DNA of 64,000 nucleotides, taken from Zonotrichia leucophrys gambelii (lineage: Eukaryota; Chordata; Aves; Passeriformes; Passerellidae). Positions within the stretch are counted from its first letter, which is position 1, and every line of letters starts with the position of its first letter. Position numbers and translations under genes: made by a program. The stretch is taken from the NCBI RefSeq assembly GCF_028769735.1, contig NC_088171.1, positions 79,784,716 through 79,848,715 of the forward strand, given 5' to 3'. Shown piece after piece: positions 26,801-40,259 of the stretch. The notes under the pieces were generated by a model. It was not told the DNA's origin and did no database searches. It saw nothing but the letters and a program-made list of their open reading frames with translations.

Positions 26801-29800
26801 AAAAGTAGTCTGTAGAAGAGAAACAGACACAATAATTATCAGCCAGTAAAAGGGAAAACTGCTATAGACAGCAATAGTGATAAACTTTTAAGCTTGAGCA
26901 GTTTCAGTTCTTGCCTAATAATACACAATTTATTTGTCTGGATGCATCCTGAATATCGAGGTAGCATGCCTTTGCCACCAGTCAGCTGTAAGCAAAGCCC
27001 ACCTTTGCCATTTGATAACACACAGCCTTTGTTACTGGCGAGGATATCAGGTGTGCTTGCTCACCCAGAAGCCTTTACTCAGAACAAAAGGAACAGATGG
27101 TTCTGACCTCTTGCTGTGGTCACCTCTTCTTCTTCACATTTCTTTGTCTGACATGCAGACATTACTCTGTTGTTTGTGTTGTTCCTTTGTTTTCTGAAAT
27201 AGCCCTTAAGCAGTACATCTGTGAGCCTTTCAGCTGCAGAATGATAGTTTTTCTTCTCTATGATCATCTACTCCAAGACAGGAGATCTAAAGTCAATTTC
27301 AAGTATTAGGAATTATCTGTTGTTTCTATTTTGTGTCTTTTTGAAGGGTGACCTCCTTGTGATCTCCCCCTTTTATTTTTTGGCATCATGGCATAGCTGA
27401 TGGCAGATGCCATTTCAACATGAGAGCCTGGTGTGTCTACAGGGAAATGTAATGACAAGGGCTGCCTAATGGAGCACCATCTATGCTAGAGTGATTGCTC
27501 CTGAAAAGCAGAGAAAGATGGGGATTGATTATGAAAATACAGATGAATATGGTATAAAACCAGTCCTCTCAGCAGGGGCAAAGGAAAAAAGGAGGCCTGT
27601 GGCAACCTGAGAAAATCACCAATTTCCTAATGCACTGCTAGGAACCCTTGCTGAGGAGACATAAGCCTAGACAATTTTGCATTGCAAGAGTTTATATGCT
27701 CTTTTTATTCCAGTCTGTGACTTTTCCCCAATAAACCTTACATTAAGCTGAAATAGGGGATTGTCTATAATATATTCTTCTACAACTCATTAAAAATCAC
27801 ATCAACATCTTGACAATGTTTCTGTACCTGCTTTTCAGGGACAGCTGAGAAGGGAAATTTAGTGTGCTGCTAGTTTTCCCCGCCTCTCTCATCCTCAAGA
27901 GAACTTTTGGTTTAGCTGAATTAAAAGATGTTCAGGTCATGTCTGACCCATCCCATGCACGACTACATGATGCATGACATATACAGATTTTTTGACAAAT
28001 AGACCATTTTTTGAGTCAGCTAATTATTGAGCTTTTCTGAAATATTGTATACAAATACACATTGGGATGCAAATTGATATTTCATTAAATCATGTTTCAA
28101 ATCACAGATTCTCTGAGGAGAAATGAAGACATAGAATTAAAGAATGAGGACATATTAAGAGAGAATTTCTATGATAATTTAAAATAAAGATACATCCAAT
28201 GCTGAATTCTTAAAAAAATTTAGGCTTCCTTTTACTTCTGCATATCTGACCCCTTTTCCTGAAGATTTTTCTTCAAGCAGCCCTTTCTTCCTCTTACTCA
28301 ATAACCTCTCAATCTGCTTCCAAGTATTCTTTGGTTTCGTGTATTTAAATGTGATAAATTCAGATGGAATTTGTTAGAGAACATTGGAGGTAAGAGATTC
28401 TGACCCTTTTTCTCCCCCATTTTTTCTTCCTTTTCTTTTTGTTTTTTTAACTTTTTTTTTAACATGGTGTGATGTTCAGTTATGAACAAAGTTTCACTTT
28501 TTTTTTCTCATATAACTGAAATGATTCACACTTTAATGCAATGTGTGGAGCTGGAATATTTTGTGTATTAATTTCACATGCCATGCAAGAGATTTTATGT
28601 TCTTTCTAAACCTATAGTTGGATCCTTTGAATCAGGAAAACTTCAAAGAATTTGGACCCTATATATATGTTCTTCAAAATTTTATGAGTTCAACAAAGAT
28701 CAACTTCACTGTAAGAGGCTGTAGAGGGAGAGGACACAGGGCTGGGGCAGTTCACATGCAAGTTCTTGATTTTTATTAGTGATTGAGGATAAAAATATTT
28801 GAGGTTTGTGTCAATACCTCATTCTGTTTGCTTTAATATTGTTGTATTGCCTATAATCAGCTTCTACAACACAATACCAAATGCTGACATGTTTACTTCT
28901 AGCATTTTGTGATTCTTATCATGCAGTGATACTAAACTTAGTTATTTTAAAATTTTACTTTCACCCTTGATAATTTGAACGCTATAAAACATACAAAACA
29001 CTCAATATGGTTCAAATTATATTAGTTCTCAATGTAAATACTGTCTGTCTCAAAAGCCCTGACCAGCCTCGCATGAGAACCTTCATTCAAACCTTTTGCC
29101 CTTGGGCTCAGGTGCTCCGTTTAAAATTGGGTTTGGGCTCCCACTTTTGGCCTGCATTTACTGTGATTCTGCCATCTCCAGTCCTGTGTCTCACCCTGCC
29201 TCCCTGGGCAGTCCTGGTGAACTTGTTGCTCTCTGACATGCATCTATTATGGGTATGCTGGTGTTTGAATATAGCAATTTTGGATTGGAGCAACAGATGG
29301 AAAACTGGGTAGTTCTCTGGTCAGGTCATGTAACAACCTTACATGAGAATCTTTTGCACAGGACCGTGGATCACATACTGTCAAACTGAACCATTTTCAA
29401 AAGAAAAAAAGACTTTCTTAATCATTATTGCTAATGTGTTTTTCTTTTCCAATCAAAAAAGGAAACTATATTTGTCACTTTGTCGTTTGGATACCAGCAT
29501 TTGACTTCCATTAGGGCTTTACAGTATCTGAAATGACCTTAGGTAACCATTTGTTCTGATTTCTGTCTCAAGCATTTGTTTACAGGTGAATGCACTTCAG
29601 TCACATCAGCAACAAAATTTTTCACTTTTTTTGACAAAATTCAATGGAATGATTGACAGCAAAGGAGGCCATCAGTCAATAAAGGTGGAAGCCAGTATAA
29701 ATGATGCATTACACTACTTTCCAACCTGTGAGCAAAGTCACACAGGGCACTAGGAAATGGAAACAGTGCTGAATGAAAAATAAGATATTGTGCTTATGTG

Positions 29801-30257
29801 CAGAACAATTTCAGCTCATGAATTTGTAAAGGTGTCAAGTTGTTACACAAACAAGAGAAGGGAAGCATTCTGGTATTCTCTCATTAACTCTTCAGCAGCT
29901 GTAAACCATAGTCACTGAAATTTTAAGCTAGATCCAAATTAGCCCTCAGTAACAAATGAAACTCTTTCATTGACTGTAATCTCATAGCAGGATCTTAAAT
30001 ACATTCCATTAAAAAACCCCAAACACCAAAACCAGAGAAATAATATCTTTCTCACAAACAGGTGCATGGACAGAAACTATCCATGCAAACAGACCCATAG
30101 CATAGAGCCAAGAAGTGCATCAGCTATGACCAATAGCAAAATGACTGATAGTAAAATGCACACCTATGCAGAGCTCACAAGGTGGATTCACAGTTTTGAG
30201 CAGGCATTAATGAGCTTTTAAACACAAGGGCTTCTCTAAATCCCGCATTATTAGCAT
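23801..30257. other. non-coding stretch, no recognised genes
   Basis: No gene was identified. A minus-strand segment around 24330-24460 weakly recalls a CR1 ORF1 region (see findings). A GC-richer patch at 24490-24780 has overlapping frames on the same strand and no domain. C-runs (24967-24974), a pyrimidine-rich tract (about 28400-28460) and T-runs occur. Confidence 0.5.
28400..28460. repeat. pyrimidine-rich low-complexity tract
   Basis: About 60 bases composed almost entirely of C and T, including T-runs of 6 to 9. It gives an artefactual lysine- and glutamate-rich frame on the minus strand (28298-28489), which is not a gene. Confidence 0.75.
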
Positions 30258-31105
30258 CCCTCAATTTGATGCGTACACCAAGCTGTGTAGTGGAGCCAAC
30301 ATGCTGGAGGAAAGGGAATGCCATCCAGAGGGATCTTGACAGGCTTGGGAGGTGGGCCTGGGTGATCCTCATGAGGTTCAACAAGGCCAAATTCAAGGTT
30401 CTGCACCTGGGCCAGGTCGAGCAGGAATACAGACTGGGCAGAGAGTGGACTGAGAGCAGCCCTGAGGAGAAGGACTTTGGGGTTCTGGTGGACAAAAAGC
30501 CGGACATCACTTAGCAATGTGTCCTCCCAGCCATGTGTTTCCTGCACTGCATCAACCAGCCTGGCCAGCAGGTTGAGGGTTCTTTCTTTCCACTCTGTTC
30601 TTGTGAGACCCTACCTGAAGTGCTGCATCCACCTCTGGGGTTCCCAGCTCAAGAACAATGTGGATGTGCTGGAGTGAGTCCAGAGGAGGGCCACAAAAAT
30701 GGTCAGGGAGCTGAAGCACCTCTCCTTTGAGGAAAGGCTGTTCCGTCTGGAGAAAAGAAGGTTTTGGGAGACCTCATAGCAACCTTCCAGCACCTAAAGG
30801 GGGCCTACAAGAGAGCTGAAGAGGGATTTTTCACAAGGGCATGTAGTGACAGGATTAAATGGCTGTAACCTGAATGAAGGAAGGTTTCGATTAGATATTA
30901 GAAAAAAATTCTTCACTGTGGTGGTGGTGAGATACTGGAATAGATTTCTTAGGGAAGTTCTTGACACATCACCCCTGGAAGTGCTCAGGGCCAGGCTGGA
31001 TGGTGCTTTGAGCAATCTGATCTTGTGGAAGGTGTCCCTAGGAGCAGTTGGAACCAGGGGAGCCTTAAAATACCTCCCATCCCACACTGTTCTATGAGTC
31101 TGAGG
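30258..31105 (+). mobile_element. CR1 LINE copy, 5'-truncated, with ORF2 remnant
   Basis: This is a plus-strand CR1 running from the end of the reverse-transcriptase region to the 3' tail. The order of blocks matches CR1 as I know it: GCCATCCAGAGGGATCTTGA, CATGAGGTTCAACAAGGCCA, GCAGCCCTGAGGAGAAGGAC, TCCAGAGGAGGGCCACAAAA, TTGAGGAAAGGCTGTTCCGT, GATTAGATATTAGAAAAAAA and a final TTCTATGAGTCTGAG. It is one of the better preserved copies here but is inactivated by stops and a frameshift. The 5' end at about 30258 is approximate. No target-site duplication is expected for CR1, and none was seen. Confidence 0.85.
30266..30770 (+). pseudogene. CR1 ORF2 C-terminal remnant (broken)
   Basis: Translation in one plus frame from about 30326 gives residues typical of the CR1 reverse-transcriptase C-terminal region: IQRDLDRLG, MRFNKAKFKVLHLG, YRLG, ESSPEEKDFGVLVDKKPDIT. 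That frame ends at a stop at 30512-30514. The similarity continues in a different frame with LVRPYLKCCIHLWG and NNVDVLE up to about 30675. It resumes after a TGA stop with VQRRATKMVRELKHLSFEERL. A frameshift and at least two stops separate the parts. The intact CR1 ORF2 protein is an endonuclease and reverse transcriptase that moves the element by target-primed reverse transcription. This copy lacks the endonuclease and most of the palm, so it is dead. Confidence 0.75.
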
Positions 31106-33334
31106 AACAAGATTTTCATTTTGACTTATCAGAGACATACTTAGGAAGGGATATTAAGGAGAAGGAAAATGAGATATTGAATTTTTTAAAATACTGTCTA
31201 AGCCTGAAACAGAAATGTAGTCACCATATTTCTACATATTTCTAATGTAACAGTGGCATTTGCTAACAGCAGACTTGAGTAAATCAGATTTATTATACCA
31301 TACTGGGAGGATGAGTGATCTCAGACACATAATTAAAATGCCTTCCTAATATGTCTGCATTTAGAAAAATGTTCCCTTTGAGAGCATGTGGATATCCTTG
31401 CCAGATGAGATCAGACTTGAAAGCTATGATTAGGTGAATTTAAGTACAATACCGTTTAATTTTGGTAAACATGACAACAAATTAAAACGATGCTTCATGA
31501 AGAATACAATTTCAAAATTGCACTCATGTTCTCAATAGTTTTGTGGAAAAATGTTTTTTTTTTTCAAACATAAGAATAAAGTTATTTATTTACAAATTAC
31601 TCTATGTCCTCTTTTTTTCAATATGTCAAATTCAGCCTTGTTTGAAGGTTCTTGATGATGTGAGGATAATATTTTTTTTCCAGAAAACAAAATGTTTCCT
31701 CAAAAACTCCCAGATGGATTTTGAAATGTTCCTGAGCTGAAAGTTAAGGTAAAAACCTGAAGAGCAATTCGAAGTGTTATTCTATATTACTAAAAGCTTA
31801 ACACTACTGAGTAGATGTAAAAGATCCATAAGAGAATTTAGTTTTAAATTAAGTATTTTCCTTGTTAAGGGACACTTTTTAAGCTATTAATTACTATTTC
31901 AGGTATCCTAAATATAACTAAATGTACAGAAGAGATAAATTCTAAAATGAACTTTTACTTAAGAGATGCATTGTTTCCTGTTTATATTTACAATTTGAAA
32001 GTACAATTTCAGTGACAACTAAATCCCAAGATTTGAATCATAAAAGAGATTTTTAGCATGTGTCTTTTATTTTATGATTTACAGTGTAAGTTGCATGAAG
32101 GTTTGGATTGTTTTGGTGATCCACCTGAAAATTGTCCCTGGTTTCTTTCTTTTCTGGTAGAGATACTTAGACCAACAAGCCTGTAAGATTCACTTTTGCA
32201 GTTACAGCACCAGAGCTGCTGCAATACAGGGGCTGTGTCTCATGAAAGTATCAAGGTTTTAGAGCAGTTTGAACAAGTCATGAAACTCTGTCTTTGAAAT
32301 AAGGATAATCATTGACATAATGCAAAGACCAGTAATTGCAAATGACCAAAAGTCATTACAAAAACCACTGGTAGACAGGAGTGAAGAGTTATTCCTAGAA
32401 AGGAATGGGAATCAGCTCCCTGAGATGAGGAAGCAGCAGCAGCTCTTCAACCACTGCTAAAAGGTCACCAAAGAGCAGCCCTCTTGACAACCCAGCCAGC
32501 CTAGGCTTCCCTGAGAACAAGACATCTAGCAATTTGACACCTTTTTTCTTTTTCTTTAAGCTCTGGTGCAAAAAAGGATGTTCTTACTTAAATACCCTTA
32601 AGGAGAAAGAATGCAGCGTCAGAGAATAAAATAGATATATCATTTCAGAAGTGAAGCAACTAGAAAAGCACATTAGATTATATGTGTACTATCTCTGACA
32701 AGAATGGAGAAAAAGCTTATGCAAAAATAAGGCTTTGTGATATTGCTTAGACTGCATACCTTTTTGCTTTTACTTTGCTAAGTTGTATGTTTTTATTTGT
32801 CTTAAGTACACTTTTTCAAAAAAACCCCCAACAGGTTAAGTCATATGAAATGTAACAAATCTGCATCTCAGTTAAAGTAAAATTGAGGTTTTTCTAAAAT
32901 CTTTATTTCATTGATTTCTGTAATGTACAAGCATCTTCAAACACTGAATTGAAGGGTATATTGCTTAATATGAGATGCAATCTGAACTGCTCAGAAAGTT
33001 GGAATTTGTTTTACTACTTCCCTTCACTACTTTCATTTTTTATTCTTTTTAATGTAAACTTCTATTTATGAAGCTAAGAAATTAACTGGAAACTAGTAAC
33101 TTCTGTGATAATTGTTAGTTCTTCTGAACGTTTGTTCCCTAATACAGAAAAATGAAACTATTTTTGCAGACAAAAATATATAGTACCAATGAGTTAACAG
33201 ACAGTTAGCAAGCAGTTAATTACATGTCTGCTCAGAAAATGAGCAATGAATAAAGCTCTGAATGAACCAGCAATATCACATGTGCTAATGATCTGGCACT
33301 CACCAGGAGCTCAACAAACATTTACCAATACTAT

Positions 33335-33410
33335 TATACACACACACACATGTGTGTGTGTGTATATATATATATGTGTGTGTGTGTGTCTGTGTCTGTG
33401 TCTGTGTGTA
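33335..33410. repeat. compound CA/TG/TA microsatellite with perfect palindrome
   Basis: A (CA)n run is directly followed by (TG)n, then (TA)n, then (TG)n, then three TGTGTC units. The CA-TG junction makes a perfect palindrome of 32 bases at 33335-33366, centred between 33350 and 33351. Alternating purine-pyrimidine sequence of this kind is prone to Z-DNA or cruciform formation and to length change. The frame crossing it (33246-33446) is not a gene. Confidence 0.95.
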
Positions 33411-35190
33411 TTTATTTTTAAGCTATGTAATTCTCTAAACCAATAGAAAAGTTAGAAGTTATATGCAGATTCTTCCCTTCTACCACAAATTAAGAATTTG
33501 GGAAATAAAATTACCTATTTATAAATATTTTAACTTTCGTAATCAATGGCTTTTTAGCAACCAGTTTTTGAATCATTGCTGAAGAGAAAATTATGCCACA
33601 GTATACAAAAAGTCACTTGTGCAATTTAAATTTACTCTTACTATCTGACAAAGAAGGAGATAAACCATCAAAAAAGAGTTTACGGCAGTTGAAAGCAAAA
33701 CCTTGCAATTGGAGTTTGTTGCATCTAACTTCATTCCCTTTCTCTGGTCCCTTAAGAGTGCAGAATTATATTGAGATAAATTTGAAAACCTGAAGAAAGC
33801 AAACAAGTGCCTAATCCGCAGATTACAGGATGACTTTCTTTTTCTTCTTTTGAATGCAAATACTCATGAAAGTTGCAGCAGCTTTACCAGAAAAAAAGAT
33901 CAGGCACTTCCTTCAAGACTATCCTAGGAATCTAAACAGCATATACTGAAGTCTGCTCAGACAGAGAAATAAAAATAGTGTTTGAGTTTCCTGTAGTTCT
34001 TCAGTAGCGGCCTTAGCTACCAGAGTGTTTGTTAAAATAACAGTGAAATCAGCTATGTATCCTTACTTATATCCAGAGTTCTGTGAAATTTGCTTCCTCT
34101 TTTACTTAATAGTACCTCGAATTGGAAGTAAAATTTTACCTCAGGATGAATATTGAGTATAAATATTGGTCCATGTGTAAATACTTTTGATGCTCCTTAT
34201 TTGCAAAAGATTATGCCCATTTTGTGTCAGACACCAAAAGGAGTAGGCAGGACATCAGGGGAAGGTTATCCAGGTAACCTTAGGTAACAGAGTAAAAGAC
34301 AGAAATGGCAATGAATAAGTGTCATGGCAATGGGGAAATATGCCAATATCTCAGCACTGGACAATTTAGTACAATTCAAGGGTTTTGAGTTTTTATGACA
34401 TGAGTTGAAGCCTCCACTTAAGTTCCTAGTCCCAGACATTCTCTGCTTGAAGTAGAAACCACTGATGAAAAATTGCTGAGTCAGAATCTATCTTTTGAAC
34501 CAATCTGCAGACAAAACCATTTATTGCTATCACTCAGTAGGAAGACACACATGGGTTGAGCTGGCTTCTTGATGTTAGCCTTCACCTGTTGAACATCAAA
34601 TTTTTCCAAAGACTGATTGGACACATTTCACAGTATGTCTGTTGTCATTTTTTCAGTATTACAAAGATGAAGTTAATTTCACTTCTTCAGTAAGAATGTT
34701 CTCTTTGTGCATGCAGAGCCCACATGTGACAACCCTATAAACATAAAAATAGGTTTGAGGATCTATAAGACGCCATTTGTTTCTATTCAAACAATTTTCT
34801 TGACTCTGCTAGCTCTCTGCTGTCCATTAATATGAATTGTACTGGATCATATTCCATGTCAGAGCATCTAAATGTTAACTGTTTAAGAAGATACTCCAGT
34901 TCATTCACTCTCAGCTTTGGAAATATTACAATTACTAACTACAATTGTTATTAATTGTACAAATGTTACAAATAATGTCTAACTTAATTTTCCAAATCAC
35001 AAACAAAAGAAAGCCCAAGAGAAGTATGGCTTATTTCATAAATATATACAAGGATGTATGCGATGTGATATATTAATATTTCTTTTCAAAATTGTTTGTG
35101 TTTTATTCCATTTTAGTAAAACCTGCAGTCACTCCTGGATAAAGTTGTACATTCATTAAGAAAGTTTAATTGCTTTCTTCATCATTTATC

Positions 35191-35208
35191 CAACAACAAC
35201 AACAACAA
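35191..35208. repeat. (CAA)n microsatellite
   Basis: Six tandem CAA trinucleotides followed by an A-run. Confidence 0.9.
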
Positions 35209-38200
35209 AAAAGTGTTTTAGAGATAACTTTGAGGATTTTTATTCATATGTTACAGGTCCATGTGTAATACAGGGAACAGGTTCACCACAGAATGGTAAC
35301 AGATATGCGAGTTCCTTTCAAGACTTCTGTTTGTGGAAGAAACTTCATCTGGAGCAGTGAACACTCTATTATTCCTTGATTTACAAAGACTTGATGGAGG
35401 GTTCATAATCCTCATCTTAGATTTTATTTTTTTTTTAAATACTGTTTCTTTTTATTGGACTATCCTGTTTACATACCTCCATGCTAAGATTTTGAGGTTT
35501 TTCTTCCCTAGTATTTAAATTGATTAACTTCTCAAATGCAGTTATACCATAAATTGTTTTAACAAAAGAGAACCATTTACTCAGTTAAGATTTTTCCCCA
35601 ATCTCCCCTGAAAAGTCTAATTTTATGAATAAATTATTTTAAATTTCTGAGATTATGCTTGAGATGATGTCAAGATATCAAACCTCAGATAAGGACTCCT
35701 TCCATGTTATGAGTCTTTCCTGCATGTATAAAAAAGACACATCTTTATTTTGCAAGACTGATAGCTCTTTATGCTAAACCACAAGGCAGTTACTCACTTC
35801 CTGTGAACATAACCAAAATGTACATGAGAACAATTGTAAACATTGTATCCATGAAACCAAATTTCTTAGTCATCCTAATATTTTATCACAAGAACTTTCA
35901 TTCTTTCATTCTGTGATTGCTTGTATTTGCATAAACATATATTGATCTTCTGCTTTTAAACTGGCCATCAACAGTTACGAATTTATATTTTGTTAATTTT
36001 TATTTATAAAACCTCTGCACATTTATTACTTACATTATTGATTGAAAGGTAAAGTATTAGCAATACATTTGAGTCTATGTGTTTGTCACTACAATACCAG
36101 CTCTTCCCAATTAACTTTAAGAAACAGTGCTGTTTAATAAAAAAAGGAATAGTAACATTGACAACATAAAAAAGACAAGTGTGCTGGAAACTTCAGAAGA
36201 GTGATGGAAACCAAAATTCAGACCTTATCCTGCCCTCCCAGAGAAAGTGAAATAAATATTTCATGGAAAGCTTTGCAAAATAATAATTGTCAGTCTAGAA
36301 CAAAGAAAATTGTTTCCAGGCTTCCATGGTGATGAAGTAAAACGTGACTTTATGTTAGGTATACAGGAGCCAACTTCATTAATTTTTAAAGGGTAGGTGA
36401 GTGCATTCAACATTATCAGTGCAGATGTTAATGCTAAAAAATACCATTGTTCCCTACGAGTCACTATTGATTATTCACATTTGCCAAGCAATGAACTTTT
36501 TATTCATGTAATACATATAAATGTTTATGGGCTGATACTTGTCCATTGCAAGTTGTCCCTATGGTAAGAGGGCAAAACAGATCACTTTAGCAAACTGCAG
36601 AGTAAAACACCGCTCTCTGGTGGCCTCAGTAGCCACTTTCTCTTAGTTTGATGACCAAGTTTCTTCTATCTGTGCTTTCCAGTATGTGTAATCAACACAG
36701 GCATGCACAAAGTGATCATTCTTCTCAAAAATTATGCCAAAAAAGCCAAAGCTGCTGCTTGATGAACTGGTGCTGGTGAAGAGCTGCGAGGCTCTGATTT
36801 CACAGACCATCATCTAAAATTTAGCAAAGCTTAGTAGCAACAGAAAGGATTTCAGGCTGAGCTTGAACGGCTAAGAAAACTTAAAGACAGCTGTGGAGAG
36901 ACAGGAAGTCTCATTGTCACTGGTGATATCTGAAAAAGGCAAGAGGAAAATGTCTTTTGCCGAGGACCCTGGAGCTGATGTTCCCAAGGATTCTAGAGTT
37001 CTTTGGAAGAGTTAAATTCGGTAAAGGGCTTCCTCTATTGCTCAAGCATGGGTCTTGAGAAGCTAAGTTTTCACTTCTCCTTTCATTTGAGAGGATATGA
37101 GGCAGAGGCAGCTGTTAAACTTTGCAGGCATGTGACCCTCTCCAAGCAACTATGAACCACAGGAACAGGAATTGGAAAATGAAAAGTGACCTTGGAGGTG
37201 ACATAAGATTGAAGTGAGTGCTCAGACAAGGCACTGAAATCTAAACAGGCACAGCACAAAAATCTCTATGCAGCGGCAATAATCAGCAGTGTGCTCTGAC
37301 TCAGCAGGCTGCTCGGGCAGCACTGAAATGGAAATGGCTGTACTGCCTCTTTATAGTGCAAACACTGAGCAGCAGGCAGGCAGGGATCATAACATAAAGG
37401 GAAAACTTACTGCCTCATACAATAGGACCCAAGCATGTAGGCTATTCAATTTCAAAAATATTTTATTATTATATCTAATGAAAGATTGGATCTTGCAAAC
37501 TGCTGGAACCAGAGAGGACGGAGAAGAATTTGCTACACATCTACAACGTTAGACGTAAGGATGAGGCACTTTGGTAAATGTTGGCAAAATCCTATCAGCT
37601 GTATTCAATTTCTACTGAGATAAATTTGTTTCAATGATAATCTAAGGTCTTCATTATCTTTGAAAATAAGTATTCATCTTCCATGTAACTCCCCAAACAC
37701 AGTTGATCAGATTTTTGGAAACCTTCCCAGTAACATACATAGAAAATGCACAATACTTGTGAAAGAACTGTTCCATATAACACTAAATAATAATCATGTA
37801 GGAAGTCTGGTTCCTTGCCTGTGGGTATTCAACATCTGAATTGATGTAAACAGACAAGGGAAAAGAAAAGGTTCTCCAGAGAAGCAAACTGGAGCAATTA
37901 CATTCAAGGTGCATACACTGCAAAGAATTCACCTAGAAACATGACATAAAGCATAAACATCATATTGATAAAATTCCAGAAATACCAACAAAACATGCCT
38001 GCAGCAGTGTGTCCATCTGATTTGTATACCCTGATGAAATCAAATAGTGATTCATATAATGATTAGGGGATTTGAACCTATGCTTTGAATTTTGTTTTTA
38101 TATTTCAGGAATGAGAATTTTCAATTATGCATCCATCTGTATCTTACTGTACTAGACAATGAATACATAGTCTCAAAATGCTTTTTACAGACAAAAGTGA

Positions 38201-38609
38201 ACAGCTAGATTTGCAATGTGTGTGCAAGGATGAAATTCACTCTTAGACAATGAGCCAGACAAAAAAGTTAAAAATCATTTAAGTCTTGTTAAAGAATTTT
38301 GAAATTTTATGCAGTTTATCGGATTTTTTTTCACTGGGTAGTAATAACAAGCTATCCTAACACATGTTCAGGGGCATAATTTCTTTGATTTTGGCCATGT
38401 TTTCTCTGTACACTTTTCTTCCACTTTTTCTTACAAAATTACCCTGTATTAAAGTAATAATTGGGATGGTTTCAGAGCCCCATTCCGGACAGGGCACAAT
38501 GTCCATTTCTACATAAAGTGGTGGCATCTCAATTCCCTGACAGCACAATGAATAGAATTTAACCATCCCTTTTTGAGCACTACAAAGGTTTCTTCCTTAG
38601 AGTTCTAAA

Positions 38610-38637
38610 GTGTCCTGACATTCCATGATCAGGACAC
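38610..38637. repeat. hairpin: 9-bp perfect inverted repeat
   Basis: GTGTCCTGA (38610-38618) and TCAGGACAC (38629-38637) are exact reverse complements separated by a 10-base loop. No associated gene or terminator context is visible. This may be chance. Confidence 0.75.
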
Positions 38638-40259
38638 CATATACAATCCCAAATATAGAATTAAAAACATAGTAAATAAAGCTGCTTCAGTTGAGCAACT
38701 TGACTTGCTTAGGAGAAATACACTTTTATGCAATATATTAGATAGGGGTAAAAGAAAACCAAACTCAAACATTCCTAGATGGCAGAAGAAAAAAGGCCTA
38801 TTTTAAAAGGAATTTAGATTGGGATATGAGTTTAAAGAGAAATATATTTTCAAGGATTGGGACTGACTGCACAATAAAGTCTTTTGAAAGAAAAAAAACA
38901 AACAGAAAAACAATCCAACCCAGGAAGTACTTACACTCAGTGTCTTAAGAAAAATTGAACCAGTGGAGAATACTGGGTAATTCCTGAAGTATAAAGTAAT
39001 AGAAAAGGTCCAAAAAAGGCCATCTAGACCCATCTAATCATTGGAGGTGTTTCTCTTTCAACATGACATTTTAGTTGCAAATGACAAGACTCTTATGCTA
39101 TTTTAGCATCAGACTCTTCCTACAAGCCAGTATTCAGCATTCCCAGCATTGACACTGAATAGCAAGTCCCTTAATGAAGAAAAATAGCAAGAAGACATAG
39201 AGATCAATATTTTACTATGCAATATTCACTGTCCCCCAACATGTGGGATCACAGTCATGGAAAATAGAAATTAAATATACAGCATTGCACATTCGCCTAT
39301 GAAATTTAATGTGGTTGCCTTTGTGTATTAGAAATAAAAAGATGGAGATCATTTCTAATTTTAAAACATCTTGCTTTGTGCACAAAGAAAATATTTTAAT
39401 GTCATCAAGGGCATTCAGAACTGTTCTGCTTTCAGTTAATGCCCATCACCCTCAAAGTTCAGGCTGGCTTAAGTGGGACAGTAGAACATCACAGGAATGA
39501 CAAAAAGTCATTGGCTGTAATTTTTTCACCCAAAAAGCTAAGAAAAGTTTCTGTTCATATCTGCTCTTAAAAATAATGTGAGAATAGAGTACCTTACGGG
39601 TGCTTCAAGAATGATTTGAACATTAAACTAAATTATTCCACTGCAGAAAAAAATGTTCTTCTGTTTGCGGATCAGTTGTGTCATGCCAGGGTAGAACTAA
39701 GCTACAAATTTTCTATAAAATTGCAAAATTCTACCCAAAGTTGAGAGCTTGAAAAGTTATGTACTTTAGATGAACTTGCAAAGCAGGACTTTAAAAATGT
39801 TACAGTAAGTCAAAAAAACCAAAGTTATTTGTGTTGCTTTAAATAACTGTGAATGACTTACTCTGAAGCATGTTGCCATTTCAGTGGTGCCAAATAAAGG
39901 TTTCATTTAGTTGTGTCACTTCTTGTGTTGCCTGTAAGGGATTTCATTGATTTTTTTAGATCTTAGTGGGGAAACAGGCAAATTCATTAGCCATTATTAT
40001 GGTGTAAAATTCAGTAATGTTTCATTGACATCACACAGATTAATCTGTTCACCCAAAGCAGATAAATCTATCAGCAGTTAGGTTTTTTATAAGCAGGGGT
40101 TTGGAGTTTTTCTCTTCTTTCAAAGTTATTTCCTCTGTCTTTAAAAACACTCTAGAAGTGCAGCACTGATTACATTTTTGACAAGTTTCATTTTCTTTTC
40201 TTAGGTCTGGTTAGAGCTAGAGAACTCCTTCCTACTTTTCACATCTGGTCCTATTAGGT

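Larger units (their letters stand above)
31106..40259. other. non-coding stretch, no recognised genes
   Basis: No gene or transposon could be assigned. Features listed separately are the compound microsatellite (33335-33410), a CAA run (35191-35208) and a hairpin (38610-38637). A slightly GC-richer patch at about 36590-37330 has no sustained reading frame. The remaining open frames are under 90 codons and unrecognised. Confidence 0.5.

Noticed and set aside
36735..36820. Short frame starting MPKKPKLLLDEL
   Set aside because: Only 27 codons before a stop, with no splice donor, no family match and no continuation in other frames.
39005..39050. GGTCCAAAAAAGGCCATCTAGACCC resembling a CR1 tail in antisense
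   Set aside because: The similarity is limited to a few words, and no further CR1 blocks follow in either direction.
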